Assembly: GCA_964557575.1 (NCBI GenBank)
Contig: CAZLBC010000025.1
Location: 1-58,186 of the forward strand
Direction: 5' to 3'
DNA length: 58,186 nucleotides
Origin: CAZLBC01 sp964557575
Lineage (GTDB): Bacteria > Planctomycetota > Phycisphaerae > SM23-33
A program made the position numbers and the translations under genes. Positions within the stretch are counted from its first letter, which is position 1, and every line of letters begins with the position of its first letter. Positions 12,210-19,415 of this stretch are shown one piece after another. The notes beneath the pieces were generated by a model that did not search any database, was not told the origin of the DNA, and was given only the letters and a program-made list of their open reading frames with translations.

Positions 12210-13223
12210 TCAGACCCGCGGCACGTTCTCGATGTACTCCTCGGGGTGCATCAGGAGGCGGGCGTACTGGAGGCGGCTGTAGGTCAGCGGGTCGTCGAGA
12301 TTCCCGCGGCTGAGTTTCCCCCTGAAGGCCGCGAGGTCGGCATACCCCTTGTCGTCCATCCACCGCCCGAGTTCATCGAGGATCGACGCGATCTGCCCGA
12401 CGCCGTTGGTGTACAGGGTGCTGACGACCTGGAAGGCCTTCGCACCGGCCAGCAGGACCGCCGCCGCCTGCCGGCCGTCGAAGATCCCGGTGCTGCAGCA
12501 GATATCGGCCGCGATCTCGTCGGCCAGGAGGCCGGTGTACCGCAGCGGCAGGCGGTAGTCCGTCGGACGGCTGAAATGCAGTGACGAGTAGAGTTCTTCC
12601 CGCTCTATGTCGATATCGTGCTCGAAGAAGCGGTTGAAGAGCACCACGCCCGCCGCCCCGCCGGATGCCGCGCGGATCACGATATTCGCCGGGTTGGAAT
12701 AGAGGGCGCTGAGCTTGACGGCGACGGGCACGGCGACCGCGTCCGCCAGCTTCCCGACCAGCTCGAGCTGCTCCCTTTCTATCTCCGCGCCCTCCGTGCC
12801 GAACGCCCCCGGGGAGGAGAAAAAATTGCATTCGATGGCGGCAACGCCGGTCTGCTCCACCTTTTTGGCGTACTCCAGCCAGCTCTCCTCCTCGACCGCG
12901 TTGAGGCTGCCGATGACGGGGATGTCCACCTGATCAACCGTCTTCCGGACCCACATCAGGTGTTCCTCGGGACCGGCGTGCTCAATGTGGACCATCGGCT
13001 CGATCATCTCCGCGTACCGGTAGTTGTACTTCTCGATATCCTCGTCGTGCTTGAACCGTTCGAGCTGGATCTCCTCCTCCATCAGGGACTTGGTCACCAA
13101 TGCCCCGGCCCCCGCCTCCACGATCTTCCCGATTGTCTCCATGTCGGCGGTCAGGCCGCTGGCCCCCGCGATCAGGGGGTTCTTCAGTTCCATACCCAGG
13201 TAGGTCGTCGTAAGGTCGGCCAT
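12210..13223 (-). CDS. Dihydroorotate dehydrogenase-like FMN enzyme
   Basis: 337 residues from ATG 13223, chosen because AGGAG lies 8 nt upstream and the following MADLTTTYLGMELKNPLIAG is the usual family N-terminus. The sequence follows the class 1 DHOD / PreA TIM-barrel pattern: GAGALVTKSLMEE, AIECNFFSSPGAFGTEG, PVAVKLSALYSNP, then STGIFDGRQAAAVLLAGAKAFQVVSTLY with the FMN phosphate region. It belongs to the dihydroorotate dehydrogenase-like proteins of uncertain substrate often annotated in PVC genomes; the catalytic base region is diverged from bona fide PyrD, so a role in pyrimidine synthesis should not be assumed. Monocistronic as far as seen. Confidence 0.85.
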   Translation of the reverse strand: MADLTTTYLGMELKNPLIAGASGLTADMETIGKIVEAGAGALVTKSLMEEEIQLERFKHDEDIEKYNYRYAEMIEPMVHIEHAGPEEHLMWVRKTVDQVDIPVIGSLNAVEEESWLEYAKKVEQTGVAAIECNFFSSPGAFGTEGAEIEREQLELVGKLADAVAVPVAVKLSALYSNPANIVIRAASGGAAGVVLFNRFFEHDIDIEREELYSSLHFSRPTDYRLPLRYTGLLADEIAADICCSTGIFDGRQAAAVLLAGAKAFQVVSTLYTNGVGQIASILDELGRWMDDKGYADLAAFRGKLSRGNLDDPLTYSRLQYARLLMHPEEYIENVPRV

Positions 13224-13412
13224 CGGTCTGTCTCCTTTCGGTCGGTATGAATACACATCTTCCAATAATAGTCTACGGCGTCCGGCCCTCGATTTCGATC
13301 CGCCGATCCCTGATATCCGCCCGCCAAATACCCCAAACAGCGCTGCCTGCTTCCCGCGGCTGCGATCGGACGGCGGCATCGCTCCCGGCACGAAGGCGTG
13401 GTATAATAGGGT

Positions 13413-13566
13413 CTGCTGAACAAGTCGGCCGTCGACGAGAAAGAGACACATTTTTCGCAGATCAAGGAAGTCGAAGCAGACGATTCTCCATGAATCGTCG
13501 ATAGAGACTGACGATGAGATGCGGAAAAAGGGCCTTTCGCAGACAGGTTCGAATTGTTCAGCAGGC
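13413..13566. mobile_element. MITE-like element with CTGCTGAACAA terminal inverted repeats
   Basis: CTGCTGAACAA near 13413 and its reverse complement TTGTTCAGCAG near 13556 bound about 150 bases with no gene. Just outside each end lies TATAATAG. The internal left part (GGCCGTCG followed by AAAGAGACACAT) recurs at 51980-52024 next to a related end CTGTTGAACA, which supports a dispersed element. Ends of this type resemble those of IS5/IS1182-like elements, but no transposase is in the window. The exact target duplication is unclear. Confidence 0.6.
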
Positions 13567-13635
13567 CGTATAATAGAGACCGCGAGACGAATCGTGAGAC
13601 GGCCCCCCGGCGCGAGCATGCCGGGAGGGGCGACA

Positions 13636-13824
13636 ATGAACATGAGAAAGATCGTAAAAAAATACAAACTGCACGAGCAGCCGACCGAGTATTCGTTCTG
13701 GAAAACGAAATCGCCCGCGGAGCGTCTCGGCGCCCTGGAACAGATTCGAACGGAATTCAATTCGTGGAGATACGATGCTGAGCAAGGACTTCAAAGAGTT
13801 TATAGCATTGTTAAACGCACATGA
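13636..13824 (+). CDS. Small partner protein of a nucleotidyltransferase pair
   Basis: 62 residues from ATG 13636 (GGGAGGGG 6-10 nt upstream). Motifs such as HEQPTEYSFWKTKSPAERL and LEQIRTEF match the small protein commonly found directly upstream of MNT/DUF6036-type nucleotidyltransferases. It overlaps the nucleotidyltransferase start by 50 nt in another frame, so the two are probably translated together. Function is presumably as antitoxin or partner, by gene context only. Confidence 0.6.
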   Translation: MNMRKIVKKYKLHEQPTEYSFWKTKSPAERLGALEQIRTEFNSWRYDAEQGLQRVYSIVKRT

Positions 13825-14218
13825 CGTCAGGTACCTCGTCGTCGGCGGGTATGCCCTCGCGTTCCACGGGTATCCCCGTTACACGAAGGATCTCGACGTG
13901 TGGATAGAACCGTCGCCGGGTAACGCCGACCGAATCATCGACGCGCTGGATGACTTCGGTTTCGGATCCCTGGGCCCGGCCGCCGCCGACTTTCTCGAAA
14001 GCGAGACCATCATACAACTGGGGTATCCTCCCCATCGCATCGACCTGTTGACGACGATCACGGGCGTGGCATTCGAGGATTGTTACCGGGTGAAAGACGG
14101 CGTCGACATTGAGGGCGTTCACATCGATTTCATCGACAGCGACAACTTCAAGAAAAACAAGCGAGCCACGGGCCGCCCGCGGGACGCGGTCGACGCGGAC
14201 AGTCTGGAGGAATCATGA
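13775..14218 (+). CDS. Nucleotidyltransferase (DUF6036 / AbiEii-MNT-like, toxin-type)
   Basis: 147 residues. A pol-beta-type nucleotidyltransferase core is visible: YLVVGGYALAFHGYPRYTKDLDVWIEP contains the helix-turn GGYALAFHG and the acidic pair TKDLDVW, with further acidic residue in HRIDLLTTI. The end, FKKNKRATGRPRDAVDADSLE, is the conserved C-terminus of these proteins. They usually form two-gene modules with a small upstream gene, as here, and some such modules act as toxin-antitoxin systems by nucleotidylating RNA or the partner; activity here is inferred. The stop overlaps the ATG of the next lipoprotein gene (ATGA). Confidence 0.8.
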   Translation: MLSKDFKEFIALLNAHDVRYLVVGGYALAFHGYPRYTKDLDVWIEPSPGNADRIIDALDDFGFGSLGPAAADFLESETIIQLGYPPHRIDLLTTITGVAFEDCYRVKDGVDIEGVHIDFIDSDNFKKNKRATGRPRDAVDADSLEES

Positions 14219-14772
14219 AACCGACCCGCCTCCTCATCCCGGTCGCCGCCGCCCTCTGCCTGCCGTCGTGTCAGGGGCCGATACGCAACCTGCGCCGCTA
14301 CGGCGTGGCGCACGAAGAGTGCCGGGCGTTCGTGGTCGTCCGGCAAAACCGGCACTACCCGATCGGATTTATCGACCGGGAGAACAACCTCACCCTGATC
14401 CGGGCCGACCTCGACACCCTCGGGCAGATAGAGAACCTGTGGTTCTCGCCGTCCGGCCGGAAGGTGATCATCGAGTCCTGCGGCGAGGGGCACCAGTACC
14501 TCACGGTCTACCGCGTCTCCGACCTTATCGACGGCGGGGACCGGTCGGAGATGATCCCGCCGGTCGGTGCGCTCGGTCCGTACCCGTCGGCCTTCCGGGA
14601 TATCCGGTGGGTCGACGACGACAAAATCCGGTTCTGCTACCGCGCGGATTTTTCGGCGTTCGACCCGGACCTGCGGCGGGGGAAGTATCGCCACGGCATC
14701 GACGAAGACCCAGAACGCACCCGGCGGTGGGATATTCACGCCGACACGTTCGCCGAGATCGACGCGCCGTAG
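14215..14772 (+). CDS. Hypothetical lipoprotein
   Basis: 185 residues. The N-terminus MKPTRLLIPVAAALCLPSC is a lipoprotein signal with lipobox LPSC. The body has features of a WD40/TolB-like propeller blade (IENLWFSPSGRKVIIES, then AFRDIRWVDDDKIRF), but only about two blades' worth, so it is either a short variant or a fragment. No family is assigned. Its last 19 codons (ending IHADTFAEIDAP) and the 3' flank recur as a 133-bp copy at 16303-16435. It overlaps the nucleotidyltransferase by ATGA. Confidence 0.65.
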   Translation: MKPTRLLIPVAAALCLPSCQGPIRNLRRYGVAHEECRAFVVVRQNRHYPIGFIDRENNLTLIRADLDTLGQIENLWFSPSGRKVIIESCGEGHQYLTVYRVSDLIDGGDRSEMIPPVGALGPYPSAFRDIRWVDDDKIRFCYRADFSAFDPDLRRGKYRHGIDEDPERTRRWDIHADTFAEIDAP

Positions 14773-14849
14773 TCGCGCGCCGGCGCCGTGTTCGACCGCC
14801 GCGATCCATCGAGGGCGTCCGGCGGGTTCCCCGGCGGCCCCTTCAGTTC
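14717..14849. repeat. 133-bp direct repeat, copy 1
   Basis: Covers the 3' end of the lipoprotein gene and the 3' end of the integrase remnant. Copy 2 lies at 16303-16435; the two align without gaps with about 9 mismatches (about 93% identity). Confidence 0.9.
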
Positions 14850-15175
14850 CCGGACGACGTGGGTGTATATCATCGTGGTTTCCACGTGCCGGTGCCCGAG
14901 CAGTTCCTGCACCGCGCGTATATCAGCCCCCTGCAGGATCATGTGCGTCGCGAAACGGTTCCGCAGGGTGTGCACCGTGGCGTGCTTTCGTATCCCGGCC
15001 CGCCGCACCGCCCGGCGGTATGCCGCGCCGAACGTCCCGGGGTAGACGTGACTCCGGCGAAGCGGAGGAACCGCCCGACCCACTTCACGAGGCAGGGGAC
15101 GTGGCGTTTCTTCGCCAAGCAGCGTGATAGCAGGTACGTGCGATAATCAGACAGTATTTTTTCGAGCTTGTTCAT
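14762..15175 (-). pseudogene. intI: Integron-type tyrosine recombinase, internally deleted
   Basis: Two reading-frame pieces meet near 15060. The 5' piece (from ATG 15175, MNKLEKILSDYRTYLLSRCL ending KWVGRFLRFAG) matches the N-terminal SAM-like domain of IntI proteins. The 3' piece, in another frame, reads SHVYPGTFGAAYRRAVRRAG, then HTLRNRFATH, VQELLGHRHVETTMIYTHV, which are the C-terminal HxxR, GH and Tyr catalytic elements followed by the typical post-Tyr tail. About 190 middle residues, including the first catalytic Arg, are missing, and the frames do not match. The protein is therefore inactive. Its orientation, divergent from the small genes that start at 15298, is the standard layout of an integron. 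Confidence 0.8.
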
Positions 15176-15297
15176 CGGGCCCCGTATATTGAAACCCTGC
15201 GCCGGTGCTCATTGCGTGTATTAACTTGTTGGCGGAGCAATATAGATGCCCATATAAAAGTATTGCTTGTTCCTGGTCGCCCTGCTATTCTGTCAGC

Positions 15298-15585
15298 ATG
15301 AGACAGACGAGATTCGAGTGGGACCCGCACAAGTATCGGGAGAATCAGGAGAAGCATGGTGTCTCCTTCGGATTCGCCCAATATGCTTTTGCGGATCCCG
15401 ACCGAATCATCGCAGAAGACGTCTCTCACGGCACAGACGAACAGCGGCATTTCTGCTTCGGCCAGATCGGAGACGGCATCTTGACGGTGCGCTTCACGCA
15501 CCGCGGACACGTGATCCGCATCTTCGGCGCAGGCTACTGGCGGAAAGGAAAGAGGATATATGAGCAAGAAAATCACATACACTGA
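15298..15585 (+). CDS. brnT: BrnT-type ribonuclease toxin
   Basis: 95 residues from ATG 15298. FEWDPHKYRENQEKHGVSF is the BrnT signature (FEWDxxKxxxNxxKHGVSF), followed by AFADPDRIIAEDVSHGTDEQR and a C-terminal RIFGAGYWRKGKRIYE in place of the usual IISARRATRKERRxYE. BrnT is a RelE-fold ribonuclease that inhibits translation and is neutralised by BrnA. The diverged C-terminal arginines could reduce activity. The end overlaps brnA by 26 nt. Carried as an integron cassette. Confidence 0.9.
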   Translation: MRQTRFEWDPHKYRENQEKHGVSFGFAQYAFADPDRIIAEDVSHGTDEQRHFCFGQIGDGILTVRFTHRGHVIRIFGAGYWRKGKRIYEQENHIH

Positions 15586-15790
15586 CGGCCCCATCGGCGA
15601 TGTGAAAGTGGTGCGCGATACGCTCCCGCCGCCTTCCGATCTCGCCTTTCGCGAGGAACAGGTCAAGGTCACAATCGGCCTGAGCAAGTCGAGCGTCGAT
15701 TTCTTCAAGAAAGAGGCCCGACGACACCACACTCAGTACCAGCGGATGATCCGTCGGCTTCTCGATATATACGTGTCACAGCACCAATGA
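15560..15790 (+). CDS. brnA: BrnA-type antitoxin
   Basis: 76 residues. The C-terminal half, VKVTIGLSKSSVDFFKKEAR followed by YQRMIRRLLDIYV, is the BrnA DNA-binding region that pairs with BrnT, and the toxin-antitoxin order (toxin first) is the BrnTA order. It should bind both the toxin and the operon promoter. It is followed within 3 nt by the attC of the cassette. Confidence 0.85.
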   Translation: MSKKITYTDGPIGDVKVVRDTLPPPSDLAFREEQVKVTIGLSKSSVDFFKKEARRHHTQYQRMIRRLLDIYVSQHQ

Positions 15791-15792
15791 CA

Positions 15793-15875
15793 TCCGCCAA
15801 CAAGGTTGCTGCACGGTATTTGCCAAAGGCTGCGCTTCGCTTGCCTCTGCCAAAAACGTGAGCACCACGTTTGAG
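15793..15875 (+). other. attC recombination site
   Basis: Imperfect palindrome of about 83 nt: left core TCCGCCAAC, arm GGTTGCTGCACG matched by CGTGAGCACC, central GCCAAAGGCTGCGCTTCGC, right core CGTTTGAG. Crossover expected between G15869 and T15870. Confidence 0.65.
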
Positions 15876-15883
15876 AAAATAAA

Positions 15884-16117
15884 ATGAAGTTCACGAGCAA
15901 ACAAGGACAATACTTGGCGTTCATCTACAACTACACCAAGATCCATGGACAGCCTCCGGCCGAACGTGACATGCAGATGCATTTCGGCGTGACGCCACCT
16001 TCGGTCCACCAGATGGTCTTGACACTGGAGCAGAATGGCCTCATCAGCCGGGACCCCGGACAAGCTCGGTCAATCCGGATTCTCATTCCAAAAGATGCAA
16101 TTCCCCAACTGGATTGA
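15884..16117 (+). CDS. LexA DNA-binding-domain-like small protein
   Basis: 77 residues: KQGQYLAFIYNYTKIHGQPP, then ERDMQMHFGVTPPSVHQMVLTLEQNGLI and RSIRILIP. This is the winged helix-turn-helix of LexA (LxxIxxYxxxxGxxPSxREI; SxxxVxxxLxxLxxKGxI) without a protease domain. It is a single gene in the second cassette-like unit. Likely a small DNA-binding regulator; target unknown. Confidence 0.75.
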   Translation: MKFTSKQGQYLAFIYNYTKIHGQPPAERDMQMHFGVTPPSVHQMVLTLEQNGLISRDPGQARSIRILIPKDAIPQLD

Positions 16118-16137
16118 AAAAAGAAACAGGACAAAGG

Positions 16138-16198
16138 TTCGCACCGTACCAAAATGAGCTGTGCTCATTTTGTCCGGTGAAACCAGACGTTGTGCGAA
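16138..16198 (+). other. attC-like hairpin
   Basis: A 10-bp perfect stem CAAAATGAGC-TGT-GCTCATTTTG (16150-16172) lies within outer arms TTCGCAC (16138-16144) and GTGCGAA (16192-16198), next to a GTTGTGCG core. The nested imperfect structure fits an attC site ending the LexA-like cassette; a terminator is less likely because there is no T tract. Confidence 0.5.
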
Positions 16199-16220
16199 AG
16201 AGATGCAAGATTCCGGGAAC

Positions 16221-16250
16221 ATTAGAAACGAACTCTCCTTTCAGTCGGCT
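16221..16250. repeat. 30-bp repeat, copy 1 (attC remnant)
   Basis: ATTAGAAACGAACTCTCC followed by TTTCAGTCGGCT; differs at one position from the copy at 17339-17368, where it forms the left arm of a palindrome. Probably the left half of a cassette recombination site. Confidence 0.6.
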
Positions 16251-16302
16251 AAACTGCCTGAGCAATGATGATTGGCAGCGTGCCGCACCGCCGGCGACGC
16301 GC

Positions 16303-16435
16303 GCACCCGGCTGTGGGACATTCACGCCGACACGTTCGCTGAGATCGACGCGCCGTAGTCGCATGCCGGCGCCGTGTTCGACCGCCGCGATCCCTCGAGG
16401 ACGTCCAGCGGGTTCCCCGACGGCCCCTTCAGTTC
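16303..16435. repeat. 133-bp direct repeat, copy 2 (truncated lipoprotein and integrase ends)
   Basis: About 93% identical to 14717-14849. In frame it still encodes TRLWDIHADTFAEIDAP plus stop, that is, the C-terminus of the lipoprotein, followed by the last bases of the integrase tail. It lies inside the cassette-like run, so it marks a second, mostly lost copy of the integrase end. Confidence 0.9.
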
Positions 16436-16518
16436 ACTGCAAATTATCATTGACATGATGACCGTTGGGGCATATAAACTATGCATAGATACTATGGTTT
16501 ATGCATAAGGAGAATCTC

Positions 16519-16713
16519 ATGAGAACAACACTTGATCTTCCAGGCCCACTTCTTTCTGAAGCAATGAAGCTTTCAAATCAAAAGACAAAAACAGCTGTCA
16601 TCATCAGCGCTTTGGAGGAATTCGTACGTAAAACCAAAATTGTTGATATCAAGAAATACAAGGGCAAAGTTGATATCGATATGGACCTGAATACTCTTAG
16701 GAAGCGAAAATGA
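16519..16713 (+). CDS. vapB: VapB-type antitoxin
   Basis: 64 residues from ATG 16519 (AAGGAG 7 nt upstream). MRTTLDLPGPLLSEAMKLSN is a ribbon-helix-helix N-terminus; the C-terminus DIDMDLNTLRKRK fits the toxin-binding tail of VapB (DUF2191-like). The gene is strikingly AT-rich compared with the chromosome. Its stop overlaps the vapC start (ATGA), the usual arrangement. Confidence 0.85.
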   Translation: MRTTLDLPGPLLSEAMKLSNQKTKTAVIISALEEFVRKTKIVDIKKYKGKVDIDMDLNTLRKRK

Positions 16714-17093
16714 GTGTCCTTGTAGATAGTTCGATCTTGATTGATTACTTTCGAGGTGATGGCAAAATCGAAATTGTTGATCATTTAATCGACGATAATC
16801 TTATTACTACAAACGATCTGATTCTTACCGAACTGATCCCCCCCCTTCACATCAGAAAACAGAAGCGTCTCATATCTTTGCTTCGAGAAGTCAAAAGATA
16901 TCCGATTGAAGTTGATTGGGATGATATTGTTCAGATGCAGATAATATGCATCAAAAAGGGAATAAATGGTATCGGTATTCCCGATTTAATAATCGCACAG
17001 AATGCCATACAGAATGATTTACATTTGCTCACAAGTGACAAGCATTTTGCTTTAATAAGCAAACATATACCATTGCCTCTATATGGAGAATAA
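16710..17093 (+). CDS. vapC: VapC-type PIN-domain ribonuclease toxin
   Basis: 127 residues. The PIN-domain acidic residues are all present: Asp in VLVDSSILIDYF, Glu in LILTELI, Asp in GIPDLIIAQNA and Asp in LLTSDKHF. VapC toxins cut tRNA or rRNA and are held inactive by VapB. As with vapB, base composition is far more AT-rich than the flanks, a sign of recent transfer. It is followed directly by a cassette-type core (TATGCATAAC). Confidence 0.92.
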   Translation: MSVLVDSSILIDYFRGDGKIEIVDHLIDDNLITTNDLILTELIPPLHIRKQKRLISLLREVKRYPIEVDWDDIVQMQIICIKKGINGIGIPDLIIAQNAIQNDLHLLTSDKHFALISKHIPLPLYGE

Positions 17094-17160
17094 TATGCAT
17101 AACCACAACCTCCACTGGAGTTCGACCTGCGGACGTATGGAACTGCGCGCTTGCTCCACG
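17094..17160 (+). other. attC-like site after vapC
   Basis: TATGCATAAC (17094-17103) is nearly the reverse complement of GTTTATGCATAA found just upstream of vapB (16497-16508), and is followed by CCTCCACTGGAGTTCGACC. The pairing of the two ends again fits the boundaries of one VapBC cassette. Confidence 0.5.
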
Positions 17161-17193
17161 ACTGCAGCTTTCCGGAGAAAAGAACGGTACGAG

Positions 17194-17343
17194 ATGGAAG
17201 GCAGTGCTGGAGATACCAACCCATTCGAGACACTGGCTTCTATTCTTGCCGTGGTAATCGGCTATGCCATGTGGCCGAAAGTATCACGGCAAGGCACACC
17301 ACCACGTGGGCGCCAGTGTCCAATGTGCGGCAACTTTGATTAG
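17194..17343 (+). CDS. Small membrane protein with a CxxC end (hypothetical)
   Basis: 49 residues from ATG 17194. One hydrophobic segment (LASILAVVIGYAMW) and a C-terminal CPMCGNFD, half of a zinc ribbon. No recognisable family and no good ribosome site; it may be a small cassette gene because it ends exactly where a palindromic site begins. Confidence 0.3.
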   Translation: MEGSAGDTNPFETLASILAVVIGYAMWPKVSRQGTPPRGRQCPMCGNFD

Positions 17344-17380
17344 AAACGAACTCTCCCTTCAGTCGGCTCGTTTTCTAATC
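17338..17380. other. Palindromic attC-like site
   Basis: GATTAGAAACGA (17338-17349) pairs with TCGTTTTCTAATC (17368-17380) with one extra base on one arm, the extrahelical-base feature of attC sites. The left arm plus ACTCTCC/TTCAGTCGGCT is repeated at 16221-16250. A GTTGGC core follows at 17389. Confidence 0.5.
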
Positions 17381-17458
17381 CTTGCCTTGTTGGCATGGAA
17401 CACTTGACTCAGTGGGGTGTAAAATGTACATTGCAATTATACATCACGGAGGTGCTGC

Positions 17459-17665
17459 GTGGTACGAACGCAAATCTACATTACCGGCGAGGAGCACAGG
17501 AAGCTCCGGAGGCTGTCCCGCCAAACCGGGCGCAAGCGAAGCGAGTTGATACGCAACGCCATTGATGACTTCCTCGCCCGCGTGTCCGCGGCTCCCCGGC
17601 GGGACGCGCTGCGGGAATGCCGGGGCATGTGGAAGGATCGCGAAGATGCGGAGTTCAACGCGATC
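17459..17665 (+). pseudogene. Truncated ribbon-helix-helix antitoxin (CopG/VapB type)
   Basis: GTG start at 17459 with GGAGG upstream; the protein VRTQIYITGEEHRKLRRLS, TGRKRSELIRNAIDDFL, then WKDREDAEFNAIR is a typical RHH antitoxin, complete until the point where the family continues with about ten more residues. There the sequence switches into an unrelated gene and the frame goes on into nonsense, ending at 17863. No toxin gene follows. A palindromic ATGTA...TACAT sequence at 17424-17444 may be its old operator. Confidence 0.6.
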
Positions 17666-18144
17666 CGAACAGCACCTACACCATCCTCGGAGTGGAGTTC
17701 GTCGACGGCATTCCGCAGTGCTGGTTCCCCGGCAACTGCCGTAAGATTGTCGTTCAACTCGGAACTCAATGCCTGCGCGAACCGGACAGGGCCTGCTTCC
17801 AACTCGCGCACGAAACGGTACATCTGCTTTCCCCTACGGGAGGCAGAAATGCCAACGTGCTAGAGGAGGGCCTCGCCTCGCATTTCCAGATGTGGTACAT
17901 GGCCCATCACTATCCTTCCGACTGGCCTCACTCTGGAAACAACTGGAACAACCTGGCTTGCGCGTCATACGAGAAGGCGCGGGCTCTGGTCGAGAAAGTG
18001 CTCAACGAGAATCCTAATGCAATCAGAATTCTCCGAGAATCGGAACCAGTGATCTCCAAGATTACAGATACTGCCATTGTCAATCTGTGCCCCGGGATTG
18101 CACCTGATGTCGCATCTCAGATCGTAGGTAGGTTTGAGAGATGA
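17617..18144 (+). CDS. HExxH zincin-like protein, 5' end replaced
   Basis: Up to 175 residues if started at ATG 17617, but the first about 17 codons lie in the antitoxin remnant in another frame; recognisable protein begins at NSTYTILGVEFVDGIPQ. It contains FQLAHETVHLLSP, an HExxH zinc motif, followed 14-17 residues later by EEGLASHFQ with the probable third ligand, as in ImmA/IrrE-like and related small metalloproteases. The sequence is otherwise unfamiliar. The junction with the antitoxin suggests that it lost its own start in a recombination event and may now be translated from inside the antitoxin. Confidence 0.6.
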   Translation: MPGHVEGSRRCGVQRDPNSTYTILGVEFVDGIPQCWFPGNCRKIVVQLGTQCLREPDRACFQLAHETVHLLSPTGGRNANVLEEGLASHFQMWYMAHHYPSDWPHSGNNWNNLACASYEKARALVEKVLNENPNAIRILRESEPVISKITDTAIVNLCPGIAPDVASQIVGRFER

Positions 18145-18215
18145 GGAAACACAGAACAAAGGGATCAAGAGGCACGGCGTTCCGCCGGCCCTGGCGTCGG
18201 CTAGAAAGGCATGAT

Positions 18216-19382
18216 ATGAGGACACGCGCTGTATGTACCTGCTGCATTCTGGCATTGCCGATGTGGGGCTTTGCCGCTGAGCCTGCGATGCCTGCAGGGC
18301 GGAGGCTGCGGACAATCGTCGCCGAAAAGTACCCCGGCAGGCGCTTATACATCGGCGGAACCACGGGATGGAAAAAGCGACATCGGGGTTCGGGCGTCAT
18401 CGTGGATCGGGAATTCAACTATGTCACTCCTGAAAACGACTTTAAGCAGAGAGTGGCCCATCCCGAACCGGGCCGATGGAATTGGGAGCTGGGCGACAAA
18501 TGGATTAAGCATTGTGCCGAATTGAAGCAGGTCATCCGACTCCACGGCCCGATTGGCCCCCAATGCTCAAAATGGGCCAAGGAAGACCATCGCACTGCGG
18601 AAGAGTTGAAGCGAAACCTGGTGGAATACATGACGGCGCAGTGCCGGCGCTATGATGCGTATGAACATGTCAAATGGATGGACGTCGTAAATGAGACGGT
18701 GTCAAGGAGCGGCAAATGGTTCGGGCCAAAGCCGGGCACCGACACGTGGGAAAACCCGTGGCCAGGAATCGGGTATGACGAAACGCACTCTCTGAAGCCA
18801 CCGCTCTACATAAAGACGGCTTTTGAGATCGCGACCGGGCACGCACCGAACACAAAGCTGATTATTAATCAGCATGGTCACATGGAAGATGCCATGTGGG
18901 CAAAGATAAAGGCTCTCGTTGCCTATCTGCGCGAGCAGGGCTTAAGAGTCGACGGGATCGGCTGGCAGGCGCATATCGACACCGGCTTCGAAAAAGATGA
19001 AGGCAACATGCAACGTCTCCACGAACTGATTGACTGGGCCCACAAGAACAAACTCTCCTTTCATATGACGGAGATGAACTCCTATTTGAAAGGAAGTAAC
19101 AAGGACTATGATGCACAGGCCGAAACGTTTGCCGCTATCCTCGGCGCGTTGCTTGAGCACCGTGATAATGGTGAGGTCACCTGGAATGTCTGGAACATCA
19201 CCGATGGTCTTGCCTATAGAAGAGATTGGGAGGGTACGCTGTTTGACGGGGATGGAAAAGCCAAGCCGGCCTACTACGCAATCCAGGAACTACTGGACAG
19301 CCCCCCGCCGCCGAGAGCAGCAGAAGCTGCCCGCGAACAATCTCCTCCGGGCGACGCCCCAAAGGCCGCGCCTGAGGAGTAA
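18216..19382 (+). CDS. GH10 endo-1,4-beta-xylanase, secreted
   Basis: 388 residues from ATG 18216, the start that places a signal peptide (MRTRAVCTCCILALPMWGFA) in front. GH10 retaining xylanase: acid/base Glu160 in WMDVVNETV and nucleophile Glu286 in HMTEMN, with the family motifs TPENDFK and WNVWNITDGLAYR. It hydrolyses xylan outside the cytoplasm. A close paralogue lies 740 nt downstream; the pair flank a GNAT gene. The C-terminal 25 residues are Pro/Ala/Glu-rich and match untranslated sequence after the second copy, so the two arose by tandem duplication. Confidence 0.93.
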   Translation: MRTRAVCTCCILALPMWGFAAEPAMPAGRRLRTIVAEKYPGRRLYIGGTTGWKKRHRGSGVIVDREFNYVTPENDFKQRVAHPEPGRWNWELGDKWIKHCAELKQVIRLHGPIGPQCSKWAKEDHRTAEELKRNLVEYMTAQCRRYDAYEHVKWMDVVNETVSRSGKWFGPKPGTDTWENPWPGIGYDETHSLKPPLYIKTAFEIATGHAPNTKLIINQHGHMEDAMWAKIKALVAYLREQGLRVDGIGWQAHIDTGFEKDEGNMQRLHELIDWAHKNKLSFHMTEMNSYLKGSNKDYDAQAETFAAILGALLEHRDNGEVTWNVWNITDGLAYRRDWEGTLFDGDGKAKPAYYAIQELLDSPPPPRAAEAAREQSPPGDAPKAAPEE

Positions 19383-19415
19383 GTGTTCGGAGGCGGAAAG
19401 AAAAGAGAAACGGTA

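Larger units (their letters stand above)
15229..15869 (+). mobile_element. Integron gene cassette carrying BrnT/BrnA
   Basis: The cassette begins after the G of GTTGGCGGA (15228-15236) and ends in an attC whose left core is TCCGCCAAC (15793-15801), the exact 9-nt reverse complement of that start. This is the relation expected for one cassette, because in its circular form the two cores are the outer arms of a single attC. It holds one toxin-antitoxin pair, a very common cassette content, and begins 53 nt from the start of the integrase remnant. Confidence 0.75.

Noticed and set aside
16138..16198. Hairpin as rho-independent terminator
   Set aside because: No T tract follows, and nested outer arms fit an attC-type site better.
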